DNA of 39,638 nucleotides from Desulfovibrionaceae bacterium (lineage in GTDB: Bacteria; Desulfobacterota; Desulfovibrionia; Desulfovibrionales; Desulfovibrionaceae). Positions 8,827-18,100 of the stretch are shown in pieces. The position numbers and the translations under genes are program-made. The stretch spans positions 1 to 39,638 of the forward strand of contig JAFTDU010000024.1 of assembly GCA_017454005.1 (NCBI GenBank), given 5' to 3'. Numbering within the stretch: position 1 is the first letter of the stretch; each line of letters starts with the position of its first letter. Under the pieces are notes generated by a model. The model saw only the letters and a program-made list of their open reading frames with translations. It ran no database searches and was not told the origin of the DNA.

Positions 8827-9669
8827 TTAAGACTTTTTGGCAGGAATATTGGCGATTGCTGTGAGTGCTGTTTGCAGGAGATCTCTGGGATAGCTCTCAA
8901 TGGCTCCGCGATCGCATGCTGCAGCTAACTCTGGATCAATGGGGAGTGTACCAAGTACCTTTAAACCTTGTTCTTTGGCCACAGCCTCGAGACGGCTTTC
9001 GCCAAAGATTTGGTAGGACTTGCCATTATCTGGGCAGACAAAATAGCTCATGTTTTCCACAAGACCAAGAATCGGAATTTGCATCAAATTTGCCATGCGG
9101 ATAGCTTTTTCCACAATCATGGTCACGAGATCTTGGGGTGAGGTGACAATGATAATGCCATCGATGGGCAAGGATTGAAATACGGTCAAAGGAATATCAC
9201 CGGTTCCTGGAGGCATATCAACGAACATGAGTTGAATGTCTTTCCAAATAACTTCTGACCAAAATTGCTTCACAACGCCCGCTAAAATGGGACCGCGCCA
9301 CAATACTGCTTCAGAGTCATCTGGCAAAAGCATATTCATGGAGACGATTTGCACTCCACCTGTGCTACACATGGGCACTAAACCCTGTTCAATGACAGTG
9401 GGTTGACCATGGATGCCAAACATTTTGGGAATGGAGGGGCCGGTGATATCGGCGTCAAGAATGGCCGTGCGCTGCCCTTGTTTGGCGCTAGCTGTGGCTA
9501 AGAGACCTGTAACTAGTGATTTTCCGACGCCGCCTTTGCCACTAACCACGGCAATGACTTTATCGACGCTACTTAATTTGCCCAAAGGCACGCGCATATC
9601 CTGGGGTTCGGTGCGCTCACTACAGGATTCGCCACAGGAACCACAATTGTGGTTACATTGTTCACTCAT
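8827..9669 (-). CDS. Mrp/NBP35 family iron-sulfur cluster carrier ATPase
   Basis: A cytoplasmic P-loop ATPase of the Mrp/ApbC/NBP35 family, which binds and transfers Fe-S clusters. The 280 residues begin with a Cys-rich segment (C5, C9, C12, C16 in CNHNCGSCGESC) like the N-terminal ferredoxin-like site of NBP35 proteins. The deviant Walker A GKGGVGKS follows at about residues 44-51, then DADITGPSIPKMFG, VDMPPGTGD and NMSYFVCP. The C-terminal cluster site, normally CxxC, reads C-P-D-N here, with only one Cys. The ATG has AGAGG six bases upstream. The gene stands alone with a hairpin directly after its stop. The ATPase assignment is firm; its Fe-S client proteins are unknown. Confidence 0.92.
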   Translation of the reverse strand: MSEQCNHNCGSCGESCSERTEPQDMRVPLGKLSSVDKVIAVVSGKGGVGKSLVTGLLATASAKQGQRTAILDADITGPSIPKMFGIHGQPTVIEQGLVPMCSTGGVQIVSMNMLLPDDSEAVLWRGPILAGVVKQFWSEVIWKDIQLMFVDMPPGTGDIPLTVFQSLPIDGIIIVTSPQDLVTMIVEKAIRMANLMQIPILGLVENMSYFVCPDNGKSYQIFGESRLEAVAKEQGLKVLGTLPIDPELAAACDRGAIESYPRDLLQTALTAIANIPAKKS

Positions 9670-10841
9670 AAAAACCTCTTGAAAAACTTATGCTGTACAA
9701 AGAAGGTGATATGCAAGTCGCTTGTATAGTAGATTGAAATTGTTTTGTAGAGCAAAGAATAGATGGATATAAGTTTGATGAGGATTCTATATTATGTGTA
9801 ATATTGGCACATGATAGTAAGAAAATCAAGATAAGATGCGGTATATTGTATTATAAAGTGTTCAGAAGATTTATAAGTATGTATCTATAACTTAGGTATT
9901 TAGTACATTATAATACGAAGATGCGTACGTATTCATGCGCAAATTTTTACCTAAATATATTTAATAATTTGCAATATATATTATGATTAGAATATGTGTA
10001 AAGTATTAATCATAATTTAAAAATATTGTCAGGTAATAAAATATTTATGCAAATATATTTTAACTATTATTGATCTTATCTACACAAGCTAATTTATATG
10101 ATCAAAGTAGGAAAATAGTAGATTAATCAAGATTATTATTTATTCTTGAAATTGAGAGTGATGTAACATCGCTATTTTAGATATACTTACATTTTTACAA
10201 TATAGGGTAATTTAAAACATTACAAAATTAATAATTAATTGTAACGTAAAAATACTTTTAAAATAGTTAGCTCTGTACCATATTTGCTAAAGGTATTAAG
10301 AACTTTATCAACAATTTAATAACATCAATATAAAAGTTGATTTTTTGAGTAACTAATTTTGCTCTCTAAACATTATCGTTTATTAATTTACAAGCATAAT
10401 TTTTTATTTTAAGCAAGTTGTTTAAAGTTTGGCGTAGCTACTATAAAATATTAATGAAGAGTAAAAATAGAAAAGAAGCATACTAGAAAATCAATAACAA
10501 GTGATTGTTTTAAGATCACAGTTTGGCACTAGATTGACGATCTAATCTATGTCGCCATATTATATCTAGATGATATTTTTGAGTGACTGACCAGAAAGGT
10601 ACTTACAAAACTAGGTATGCCTTGGGTTGTGAGAAAGCTCACTCACCGAAAGAGACTGACAGCGTTAATGAATTTTCCGGCAAGTAATATTTTTGCTATA
10701 GTTTATGGAGTAAATGGAAAAAGTTTTTTCTCTAAAGATTTTGTAGATGGTTCTAAGATACAGATCTGCCCGGCAGACATAGGTGAGAATTCTATTTTAA
10801 AAGATTTCTAGATAAATTATTTATTTCGTTTACTATAAGCT
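9670..10841. other. AT-rich gap, about 1.2 kb
   Basis: The stretch to about 10600 is extremely AT-rich and shows no gene, RNA or clear repeat. Near its right end is a 64-codon open frame on the plus strand (10617-10811) that ends 30 bases before a strong hairpin with a T tract; it is listed separately as a possible remnant. Confidence 0.5.
10617..10811 (+). pseudogene. Possible 3' remnant of a decayed gene
   Basis: The frame encodes 64 residues (MPWVVRKLTHRK... to ...ENSILKDF) that I cannot assign. It has no Shine-Dalgarno sequence, and its GC is higher than the flanking desert. A plus-strand terminator-like hairpin follows 30 bases after the stop. That arrangement fits the end of a once longer plus-strand gene, but a chance open frame is also possible. 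Confidence 0.25.
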
Positions 10842-10888
10842 GCCCCCTAATTTAAGTCATGAGACTTAAATTAGGGGGCTAATTTTTG
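10842..10888 (+). terminator. Strong intrinsic terminator hairpin
   Basis: A perfect 17-bp stem, GCCCCCTAATTTAAGTC (10842-10858) with its complement (10863-10879), and a 4-base loop, followed on the plus strand by TAATTTTTG. On the minus strand it lies 62 bases after the lipoprotein stop but is not followed by T residues. The T tract favours plus-strand termination; it could also stop transcription from the lipoprotein gene. Confidence 0.65.
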
Positions 10889-10941
10889 CTTAGAGAAGCA
10901 AGAAAATGTGCAAAAATCACAAAATGGCTACAGGCGCATTT

Positions 10942-11394
10942 TTACCTTCTAGGTGGGCGATCGTTTCTACCGCCATGGGATCTCGGTGCAGGCTTTGAGC
11001 TATGCATATTTGGCGGTGCCTTATGAGGTCTTGGAGCATGAGCTTGCGGAGGCCTACCTGGATTATGTGTAGGTCTTGGACCTGGTCGACCTAGGCCTGG
11101 ATTATGCGGGGGTCTAGGCCCCGGGCGACCTAGGCCTGGATTATGCGGAGGTCTAGGCCCTGGCGCATGCATGCGTGGCGGTGGCGGCGGTCTATGCCCT
11201 GGCCCACCATGCATATGGCGCGGAGGCGGTGGTGGCCTATGCATGTGAGGAGGAGGTGGAGGAGGACGATGATACCTTGGTGGAGGTGCTCCATAGCCAT
11301 CATAATAATAATCATCATAGCTATAGTTTCGCTCCGCACAGCCTGTGGCGAAAAAAACTAGAGTTATGGTGAGTACAAGGGGAAGGTAACGCAT
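10942..11394 (-). CDS. Pro/His/Arg-rich lipoprotein, unknown function
   Basis: A 150-residue predicted lipoprotein. Residues 1-19 form a signal peptide ending in the lipobox FATGC, so the mature protein would be lipidated at Cys19. A short Tyr/Asp-rich stretch (YSYDDYYYDGYG) follows. The remainder is low-complexity Pro, His, Arg and Gly, including a 13-residue tandem repeat (PHNPGLGRPGPRP) present two to three times. About a dozen His residues suggest possible metal binding, but this is speculation. I start it at 11394, where the ATG has GGGAG seven bases upstream; the longer frame to 11541 would overlap the next gene and bury the signal peptide. Such repeat tracts vary easily in length. Confidence 0.8.
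   Translation of the reverse strand: MRYLPLVLTITLVFFATGCAERNYSYDDYYYDGYGAPPPRYHRPPPPPPHMHRPPPPPRHMHGGPGHRPPPPPRMHAPGPRPPHNPGLGRPGPRPPHNPGLGRPGPRPTHNPGRPPQAHAPRPHKAPPNMHSSKPAPRSHGGRNDRPPRR
11048..11165. repeat. 39-bp tandem repeat inside the lipoprotein gene
   Basis: Two nearly identical 39-bp units start at 11087 and 11126 (CGACCTAGGCCTGGATTATG...), and a degenerate third unit precedes them. The unit length is a multiple of three, so changes in copy number keep the reading frame. Confidence 0.75.
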
Positions 11395-11462
11395 ATTTGA
11401 CTCCCAAAAAAGAGATGTCAGAAATTTAGTACCTTTTGCTCTAAAAAGAAAGTAGTAAATCT

Positions 11463-12539
11463 TTAGCCTAAATCTGTGCTTAAGACAATCGCTAAGGCCT
11501 TGATCAAGACTAATACTTGTTCCCCAATTTGCGGTAACCACTCTTGACTACCTTGCAGGGCACAGACTTGGCTGCCTTCAGGTAGTGTTGCTGTAACTTC
11601 TAAAAGCACAGTATCACCACGCACTTCTGAAACAATGCCTCTAAAACTATTTTCGACACTTTGCGATGTTGGTGCATAAGCTTGGGGGATAATGTCAATA
11701 AAGGGGGCTTTGATGCTAGCCTGTACAAGGCACCCTGGGGCAATCTGTAAACGTTTACAGCTGCGATCGGTAATTAAGCTTTTAAGACGCAGGCCACTAG
11801 CTGTTTTAAGAGTTACGCGCACCATAAGGCCGCTTGCTTCTAGTTCTTCCACGCGCCCTTGAAAGACATTGCGGGCACTTGTGCGCAAGGAGGTTTCCAT
11901 TTGACAGTATTCTTGGCAGATCTGTTCAAGCTCTCGATCTTTTACGTTTTTGCTAGCAATAGTTTTTAGGCCCAAAAAATAGCTTAAAGCTTCAGAATCT
12001 AAACCTAAATGTTGCAGCTCAAAAGCGCGAGCTCGACGAATATTTCTGGCATTTAAGCTGCCTTGGGGTAGATTACAGGCACGCGCACAGCGCCTAAATA
12101 TGTGGCGCAAGGTAGAACTTTGGACATTAAAGGGGTGATCGCTTGTATAGGCAAAAGGCGTAGATTCAGAGAGGAGTGTAAGTCTCCTGGCAATATTATT
12201 TGGCAGATAGATTGTGCGGGAAACCCCTTTTGTTACTTTCACACAAGCATTAAAGAGATCGAGATTTGCTCTTGTTAAGGCAACAATTTCGCGCAAGCGT
12301 AAGCCCGCATAACGCAGCATTATGAAGATATAATAACTGCGTAAGCGGGCTTGTCTAGTTACCCAAGTGGAACTTTGAGCGATCCTATCCCACAGCCAGG
12401 TTTCCACCTGGCAGAGTTCAGCTGCACTTAAGACAGGGCGAACTTCTTTGAGACTTGGGGCTAAAAGCTGCTTGCGTAAAAATTCGCGTTCGGCGTGACT
12501 TAAGCCCTGCAAAAATTGCAAGAGATCATGCAAAGGCAT
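11463..12539 (-). CDS. tunR: TunR-like tungstate/molybdate-responsive regulator (inactive Xer fold + tandem TOBE)
   Basis: A 358-residue fusion. Residues about 30-210 have the fold of a XerC/XerD tyrosine recombinase: box I is recognisable (MLRYAGLRLREIVALTRANLDL). The catalytic positions are mostly lost: the HxxR box reads RNIR, the LGH motif reads LGL, and the nucleophilic Tyr position holds Lys. Residues about 218-285 and 292-355 are two TOBE (molbindin) domains like the oxyanion-binding part of ModE. This architecture matches TunR, a regulator of tungstate and molybdate homeostasis described in sulfate-reducing deltaproteobacteria. It probably binds DNA with the dead recombinase domain. 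It follows the protease gene by five bases, so the two are likely cotranscribed. No molybdate/tungstate transport genes are in the window. Confidence 0.82.
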   Translation of the reverse strand: MPLHDLLQFLQGLSHAEREFLRKQLLAPSLKEVRPVLSAAELCQVETWLWDRIAQSSTWVTRQARLRSYYIFIMLRYAGLRLREIVALTRANLDLFNACVKVTKGVSRTIYLPNNIARRLTLLSESTPFAYTSDHPFNVQSSTLRHIFRRCARACNLPQGSLNARNIRRARAFELQHLGLDSEALSYFLGLKTIASKNVKDRELEQICQEYCQMETSLRTSARNVFQGRVEELEASGLMVRVTLKTASGLRLKSLITDRSCKRLQIAPGCLVQASIKAPFIDIIPQAYAPTSQSVENSFRGIVSEVRGDTVLLEVTATLPEGSQVCALQGSQEWLPQIGEQVLVLIKALAIVLSTDLG

Positions 12540-12544
12540 AGCAG

Positions 12545-14512
12545 CTAGCCACTTAAGTTTGCTTGGGGTAAGCTTAAAGGATGAGCTTTGTTTGTAGCAA
12601 CTAGAGTTGGAGCATTGAGATTCATAAAGTTGATAGTATCTTGATAGATGAGGTTGCTGTTATTGGCACAATTTTGCAAATTTATGGGTGCATGAGACGC
12701 ACTCTGAACGCCTAATGATTGTTGCTTTACATCTTTGAAGACAAGATCACTGCCAAAGCTCTTGCTGATATCTTGAGTAATATTTTGTGCTGCAGCTTTT
12801 TGGATAACTTCAATGGCATTGGCATGTGATGTTTCTTCCAAGTTACAAGCTGCATTTCCTTCAAGCATTAGCCCTGCTTGGCTATTTGCAGTACCTTTGA
12901 CTTTGAACCAAGTGTTATCTTGGGCTAAAGATAGCGATGTAATATTAGCAGTACCTGTCGTTTGCCCAACTATCTTTTGTGCAGTTTGTTCTTGGAGAGA
13001 ACTTTTAGGGGCTAAACTTACAAAATTGCCATCCCAGATATAATTGCCGTTGTAGTTGACTAATTTATATGTTTTATTTGTAGCATTCCAGGTTACTTTA
13101 ATGTGGCGCAAAACATCTGGGGCGTTTTGGATATCCTTTTTTTTGTAGGTACTGTCATCTGAGTCTGTAATATAAAAGCCTGTAAGCCACTTGGGATTAT
13201 CTCGAGCCTTACTTGCATCAAAACTTAGACCAAAACAGGTGACAGCATGGGCACTGACATTATTGTCAATGGCTAATCCCACCACATTACCTGCAAACAC
13301 GCGATCTGCCAAATCACTTAAAGAATCGCGTGCATCATGCACATAATAAATATCATTGCTGTGGGTCGCAAAAGCAGCTTTGGCTAAATAGTTGCCACTG
13401 TTAGCTTTAGGTATTGCGCAGTCAAAATGAGCTGCATAGTCGCCTGTTAAAAACCACTGCAAGCCATAAGTAATATAGCTGCCCTCATTGGAGAAATTTT
13501 TGGTAAACTCTTGAAACACGCGGTCTTCAAGGGTGTTTGTCGTTTTAAGATTTAAGCCTGCTTGGGCATAACCAGTATAGGTTAGCATATTGGCCGCAGT
13601 AGCTGCCCAGCAGAGGTTATCATCGCTAGTATTAACATACGACTTGTCAGCATCGATGACAGCTTGAGATCTGTAATAATATCTATTCTTGCCACTTGTA
13701 GTCGTGAAATTTTTTTGCGTAAGTCCAACTAAACCATTGATATAGGCATATGTGTTTTTGCTTACAGCAAAGAAAGAAGATTTAATATTCTCGGCATAAA
13801 TCTTGAGTGTATCTTTTAAGGTACTTGAGCCTGATGTAAGCTGGCAAGAAAGTTGCGCTGCAAGGGTTGAACCATTTTTAAGCCTCTTAGCCACACTTGC
13901 ATCTGTGCGCACACGAATATTACTTAAGGCAGAAGCCAAGTCTTCTTGGGTGCCAGTGATTGCTAAGGTGCGTTTATTATTTGAAATTTTGGCATTTGCA
14001 AGTGATGTTACAAAAATACCTGCATCAAGCTTTAAGGTTAAGGTGGCCTTAGAGTTTGGGGTATGAAAAGAAATATTGTGGGCGCAGATAGAGGCAAGAC
14101 TACTTTTGCTAGGTGTTGAGTTGGTTAAAAGAAGGTTACGTGAAAGATAGCTTGCACTACATTTTAGGCTATTTTTTGTTGCAACACTTTGCGAAAATGA
14201 GTCAAGGGAAGTAGAGGTTGCAGTTGTGCCACGGGGATTTAAGGGGGCCAAGTACTCAATTGTAAGCTTAGAACCTTTGCGTCTAAGAGCAGCTGCCGCA
14301 ACTGGGTCGAGCGTTAAGAGCAGAACATTATTGACCGCGATGGCATTATATATGTTGATGTTGCCTTGATTAGCATATAAGTAGTCAAGATTGAGGAAAG
14401 AGAGGGGCGAGAGAGCCTTGGCAAAGGTGATTTTAATGGTGTTTAGATCTGCAAATGTGACAGTTTTGATTTGGTTTGTTTGGGGTCTGTACCAAGAAGG
14501 GTTAGATGGCAT
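12545..14512 (-). CDS. IdeS/Mac-like (C66) cysteine protease, probable secreted virulence factor
   Basis: A 655-residue protein with a C66-type papain-like domain at about 285-490. The catalytic triad is visible: C301 in NLCWAATAANML (compare LCGAATAGNML in streptococcal IdeS), H422 in SAHAVTCFG and D450 in YITDSDD. IdeS enzymes cleave IgG heavy chains; the substrate here is unknown. Residues about 10-90 and 135-240 look like beta-sandwich modules; the second has the LAITGTQEDLASALSNI pattern of Ig/cadherin-like repeats in large type I secreted proteins. There is no signal peptide, so export, if any, would be non-Sec, possibly by the type I system encoded nearby. The ATG has a G-rich Shine-Dalgarno (GGGGGG). 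The stop is five bases before the tunR-like gene. Confidence 0.8.
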   Translation of the reverse strand: MPSNPSWYRPQTNQIKTVTFADLNTIKITFAKALSPLSFLNLDYLYANQGNINIYNAIAVNNVLLLTLDPVAAAALRRKGSKLTIEYLAPLNPRGTTATSTSLDSFSQSVATKNSLKCSASYLSRNLLLTNSTPSKSSLASICAHNISFHTPNSKATLTLKLDAGIFVTSLANAKISNNKRTLAITGTQEDLASALSNIRVRTDASVAKRLKNGSTLAAQLSCQLTSGSSTLKDTLKIYAENIKSSFFAVSKNTYAYINGLVGLTQKNFTTTSGKNRYYYRSQAVIDADKSYVNTSDDNLCWAATAANMLTYTGYAQAGLNLKTTNTLEDRVFQEFTKNFSNEGSYITYGLQWFLTGDYAAHFDCAIPKANSGNYLAKAAFATHSNDIYYVHDARDSLSDLADRVFAGNVVGLAIDNNVSAHAVTCFGLSFDASKARDNPKWLTGFYITDSDDSTYKKKDIQNAPDVLRHIKVTWNATNKTYKLVNYNGNYIWDGNFVSLAPKSSLQEQTAQKIVGQTTGTANITSLSLAQDNTWFKVKGTANSQAGLMLEGNAACNLEETSHANAIEVIQKAAAQNITQDISKSFGSDLVFKDVKQQSLGVQSASHAPINLQNCANNSNLIYQDTINFMNLNAPTLVATNKAHPLSLPQANLSG

Positions 14513-15032
14513 AGTGCCCCCCTTTGCACAAGGGCTGTTAGAGCTTAAGGCATGATGTGTAGTATGGTGAGGTAGAAGAAAAGAGTGCTTAAATTAAGCG
14601 CAAAGGAAAGAAAAAATGCAGCTTAATATGATAACACTGCTTTGAAGAAGTTAGGAAATTGCAAATTAAGATGAGTAAAGCTGATTTTTGATTTAGGCAA
14701 TCTTGAAAGATGTGGATATTTGCAAGTGTATTTTAGTGTATGTGTGGCACAAAAAAGTAAGAAGTTTGTTCGAAGGTAGTATTAAGAGACAAAATTAAAG
14801 TTTAAACTAAAAAATATGCAATATACTTACGGTAATATAAAATTTAATCCTCGATGCAAGGGGTATTACAATATATATCAAGTTTAATGATAGTTAGGTA
14901 AAAAGTGAATGGGAGATTTGATAATAAAGCAAGAGAGAGATATTGAAAAGCTTTCTTAAGAAGAATGTTTATTTTGCTTTTTAACAATGTTCGTGCAAAA
15001 GCAAACAAAATTTTATCTTTATTATAATACAA
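14513..15032. other. Intergenic gap between protease and large repeat protein
   Basis: AT-rich with no supported gene. It should contain the promoter of the protease-tunR unit, but I could not pick a convincing -35/-10 pair. A 62-codon minus-strand open frame at 14844-15032 looks random. Confidence 0.5.
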
Positions 15033-15073
15033 GATAACTGCATGTGTAGCGAACGACTACACATGCAGTTATC
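15033..15073 (-). terminator. Hairpin downstream of the 1691-residue repeat protein
   Basis: A perfect 17-bp stem (GATAACTGCATGTGTAG with its complement) and a 7-base loop, 45 bases after the stop codon. On the minus strand the following sequence is TTGTATTATAAT, U-containing but not a clean U run. Confidence 0.6.
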
Positions 15074-15118
15074 GTATTATATTAAGCTAGGAACAATAGT
15101 TATTAATATGCAATGAAA

Positions 15119-18100
15119 TTATGCACTTGCAATAAGGCCAGCTGCCTTCCACAGTTCATTGCGCTCTGAGTTAATCTTAGATGCACCTGAAGCTTTAGCC
15201 ATGCTTACCATAGAATCATAGGCATCGTCATTATAGACAATCTTATGCGTTTTGTCATTCCAACCATTAATTGTGATCTTCGAAGTAACAGTTGATTCAG
15301 TATCATCGCCTGTGGCATCAGTATTTAGTGTAACCGTTACTAAACCGTTCTCTTTCTCTGAGTAGTCTACAGTGAGTGAAGTAGCTGCAGCATTCTTATT
15401 TCCATAACCAGAGAAGACAATTGTCATGGTGCCATTAGTCTTATTAATGACGTCTTGACCCCAAGCCTTATCACTTGAGTAAACAACAATATCATGGCCA
15501 CCCTTACCTTCGATAGTATCGTTTGTGCCTGCATTCGATACTTCTCCGCAACCATCAAAGAAATCACTATTCGCTGTGCCATTAACTGTTGATGTTGCTT
15601 TTGTACCCTTGAGAATTTTGTTATTAGCGGCATAGGGGCTAATTGTAAGCTCACCAGAAGAATTGAGTGTATAAGATACACCATTTTTACTGATAGCACT
15701 GCCGATCTTGCCTGCCTTAATCGTATTCTTTCCTGTAATTTCAAAGCTTCCAGCAAGGTTGATCTTATCTGCTAACTTATATGTACCCAAAGCTTGTAAG
15801 GTGCCAGTGTTGATTGAGAAAGTACTTTCGAGGGTATACGTATTACCCGTCTCCGGATTGAGTGTAATGATCGTGGTATTGTGTGAAGGCTCTGTAGGGT
15901 CTGAAGTTTTAGCAATTGTGACCAATCCACCACTAAAGTTATCTGGCAAATTAGCACCACCACTAGCATAAGAACTAATATCAAAGCCTGTGGTCTTTTT
16001 AACTGTACCTGACAAACCCTTAACGCTAGTTGTCCCAGCTAATTTTAATTCAGCGCCTTCAAGATCTAGGGCCAGGTTGGCGTTTGTCACTCCTCCTGAA
16101 CCAAGTGTTAGGGTCTTCTTCTTATCAACCCACAACCCTGTACCTGTAATCTTGTCGCTGTTGCTATTCTTAATCTCAAAGTCACCAGTAATTGATCCGC
16201 CAGCAAGACTTAGCCTGCCACCACTAAAGCCTACATCTGAAACAGAGCCGCCTGAAACACTTAAAGTTCCACCTTTAAGGGCTACGCCAGTAACTTTGCC
16301 ACCTTCGACACTGATTTTGCCCTCATCGCCACTAATAGTTGCTTTGGTGACTGTTCCAGATTCATAGACTGTAACAGTGCCACCACTGACAGTTAAGTCT
16401 TGAGCCGTACCTTTCTCATCAATTGTAAATGTGGCACCGGTTGCGCAAGTAGCAGAAGTAATTTTGCCACCATTGTTCACATTTAAATTGCCAGCGGTTG
16501 AGAGAGTGAATTTAGTTCCTTGGGCTTTATTACCTAAAGTAAATTCTCCGTCAAAAGTAAGCTCTGAGATAGATCCACTGCCTGAGACTTTTAACTCTCC
16601 AGACGTCGATTCTTTTACGTGTTTGACTGTACCATTAGCTGCAACCTTAATTTTTGTAGCTTCACCGTCAGTAAAGCTTAAGGTGCCACCGCTTACATCA
16701 ACTGTGGTAATTTCACCTCCGCTGACATTCATGGTACCGTTTGTCTTAATTGTGGTATTGGTTACTTGACCACCTTTAACAGTGAGCCCACCTGAAGTAA
16801 CAGTTGCTTTATTTAGAGTACCATCTTCGATCGTAAGCGTTGCACCACCTGATGCGTTTCCGATAGTAATATCAGAAACAGTACCAGCTGTTACAGTCAT
16901 CTCAGAATCTTTACCAAGTGTAGCTTGGGTTACTGTGCCATCGCCTACAGTTTGCTTACCAGCCCAAGTATAATTTTTGGCAGAGGCATTTTTGCCAATC
17001 GTTAACGTGGTACCATCATACTTTACGCCTTTAAGTAGGCCACCGTTGTTCACAGTTAGAAGAGAGTTGCCACCGCTCGTTAATAATCCACCTTTGGACA
17101 CAATAAGCGAATTAACTGTGCCACCAGAGTAAGCTAGAGTACCGCCCTCTTTAATCATGGAGCTTGTCACAGTACCACCATGAATAGTTTGGGTAGCATC
17201 TTTATTGATAGTTGTTTTCTTAACTGTGCCACCTAAAATATCTTGTGCGCCGCTAGCTTCGATAGTAATAGTTGTGGCAGTACCTGTAATGATTTTTTGC
17301 GTACCACCTTTTTGAATTGTAATCTTAGTGGTCTTACCACCACTAACCTCTTGAGTGCCACCAGATGCAATCGTTACAGCTGTAGCTTCATCACCAGTGC
17401 CAACAATCATTTTACCATTTTGCATGAAGTTGACACCGGTAACACTTCCACCCTTATTTACTGTATATACATGGGTTAATTCTGGCGTTGCTGCACCAGA
17501 AGCAAACGCAGTGGTACCTGCAAGATCAAAGAAGCCGCCTGCTTCGATTGTAATATTTTCCGCAATTGGGTTGTCTTTAACATCATCAGTATTAACTACT
17601 GCTAAAGTGCCACCTGCAGATACGATAGTATTTTTGACATAAGTTTTATTAGTTAGTTGCACACCACCATTAGAAACAACTGTACCAGTAACATTAGTGG
17701 TTGCAGTATTATAGATAAATTGACTGCCACCTTCGAGAATAGTGTCCGCAACTGTGCCACCTGAAACTGCTTGGAGTCCCTTTGCTTTTACTGTCGCATT
17801 CTTAGCTGTGGCTCCATTATGTACTAATTGGGAAGCACTTCCTAAGATAATAGTGTTATTAGCAGTTCCATTTATTTGTACATCTTGGAAGCCACCAGCA
17901 TTGAGGGTAGTACTTGTAGTTACCCCAGCACTATTAACGATTTGCGTACCACCATCTTTGACATTAGTGCCAGTCGCAGAACCGCCTGTGGGTATTTTTT
18001 CTGTATTACTTGCGAAAGCTCCAATAACTTCTTTAGCATCTTTATTAACTATGGTTCCAGTAGTTGCGCCACCAACCCAGATTGTCCCATTAGCAGCGAT

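Noticed and set aside
11130..11372. Open frames on both strands within the lipoprotein gene
   Set aside because: They are alternative readings of the same low-complexity Pro/His tract; only the minus frame with signal peptide, lipobox and Shine-Dalgarno is convincing.
11463..12539. Active integrase marking a genomic island or prophage
   Set aside because: The catalytic Tyr and His positions are lost and TOBE domains are fused; no attachment-site repeats or phage genes were seen.
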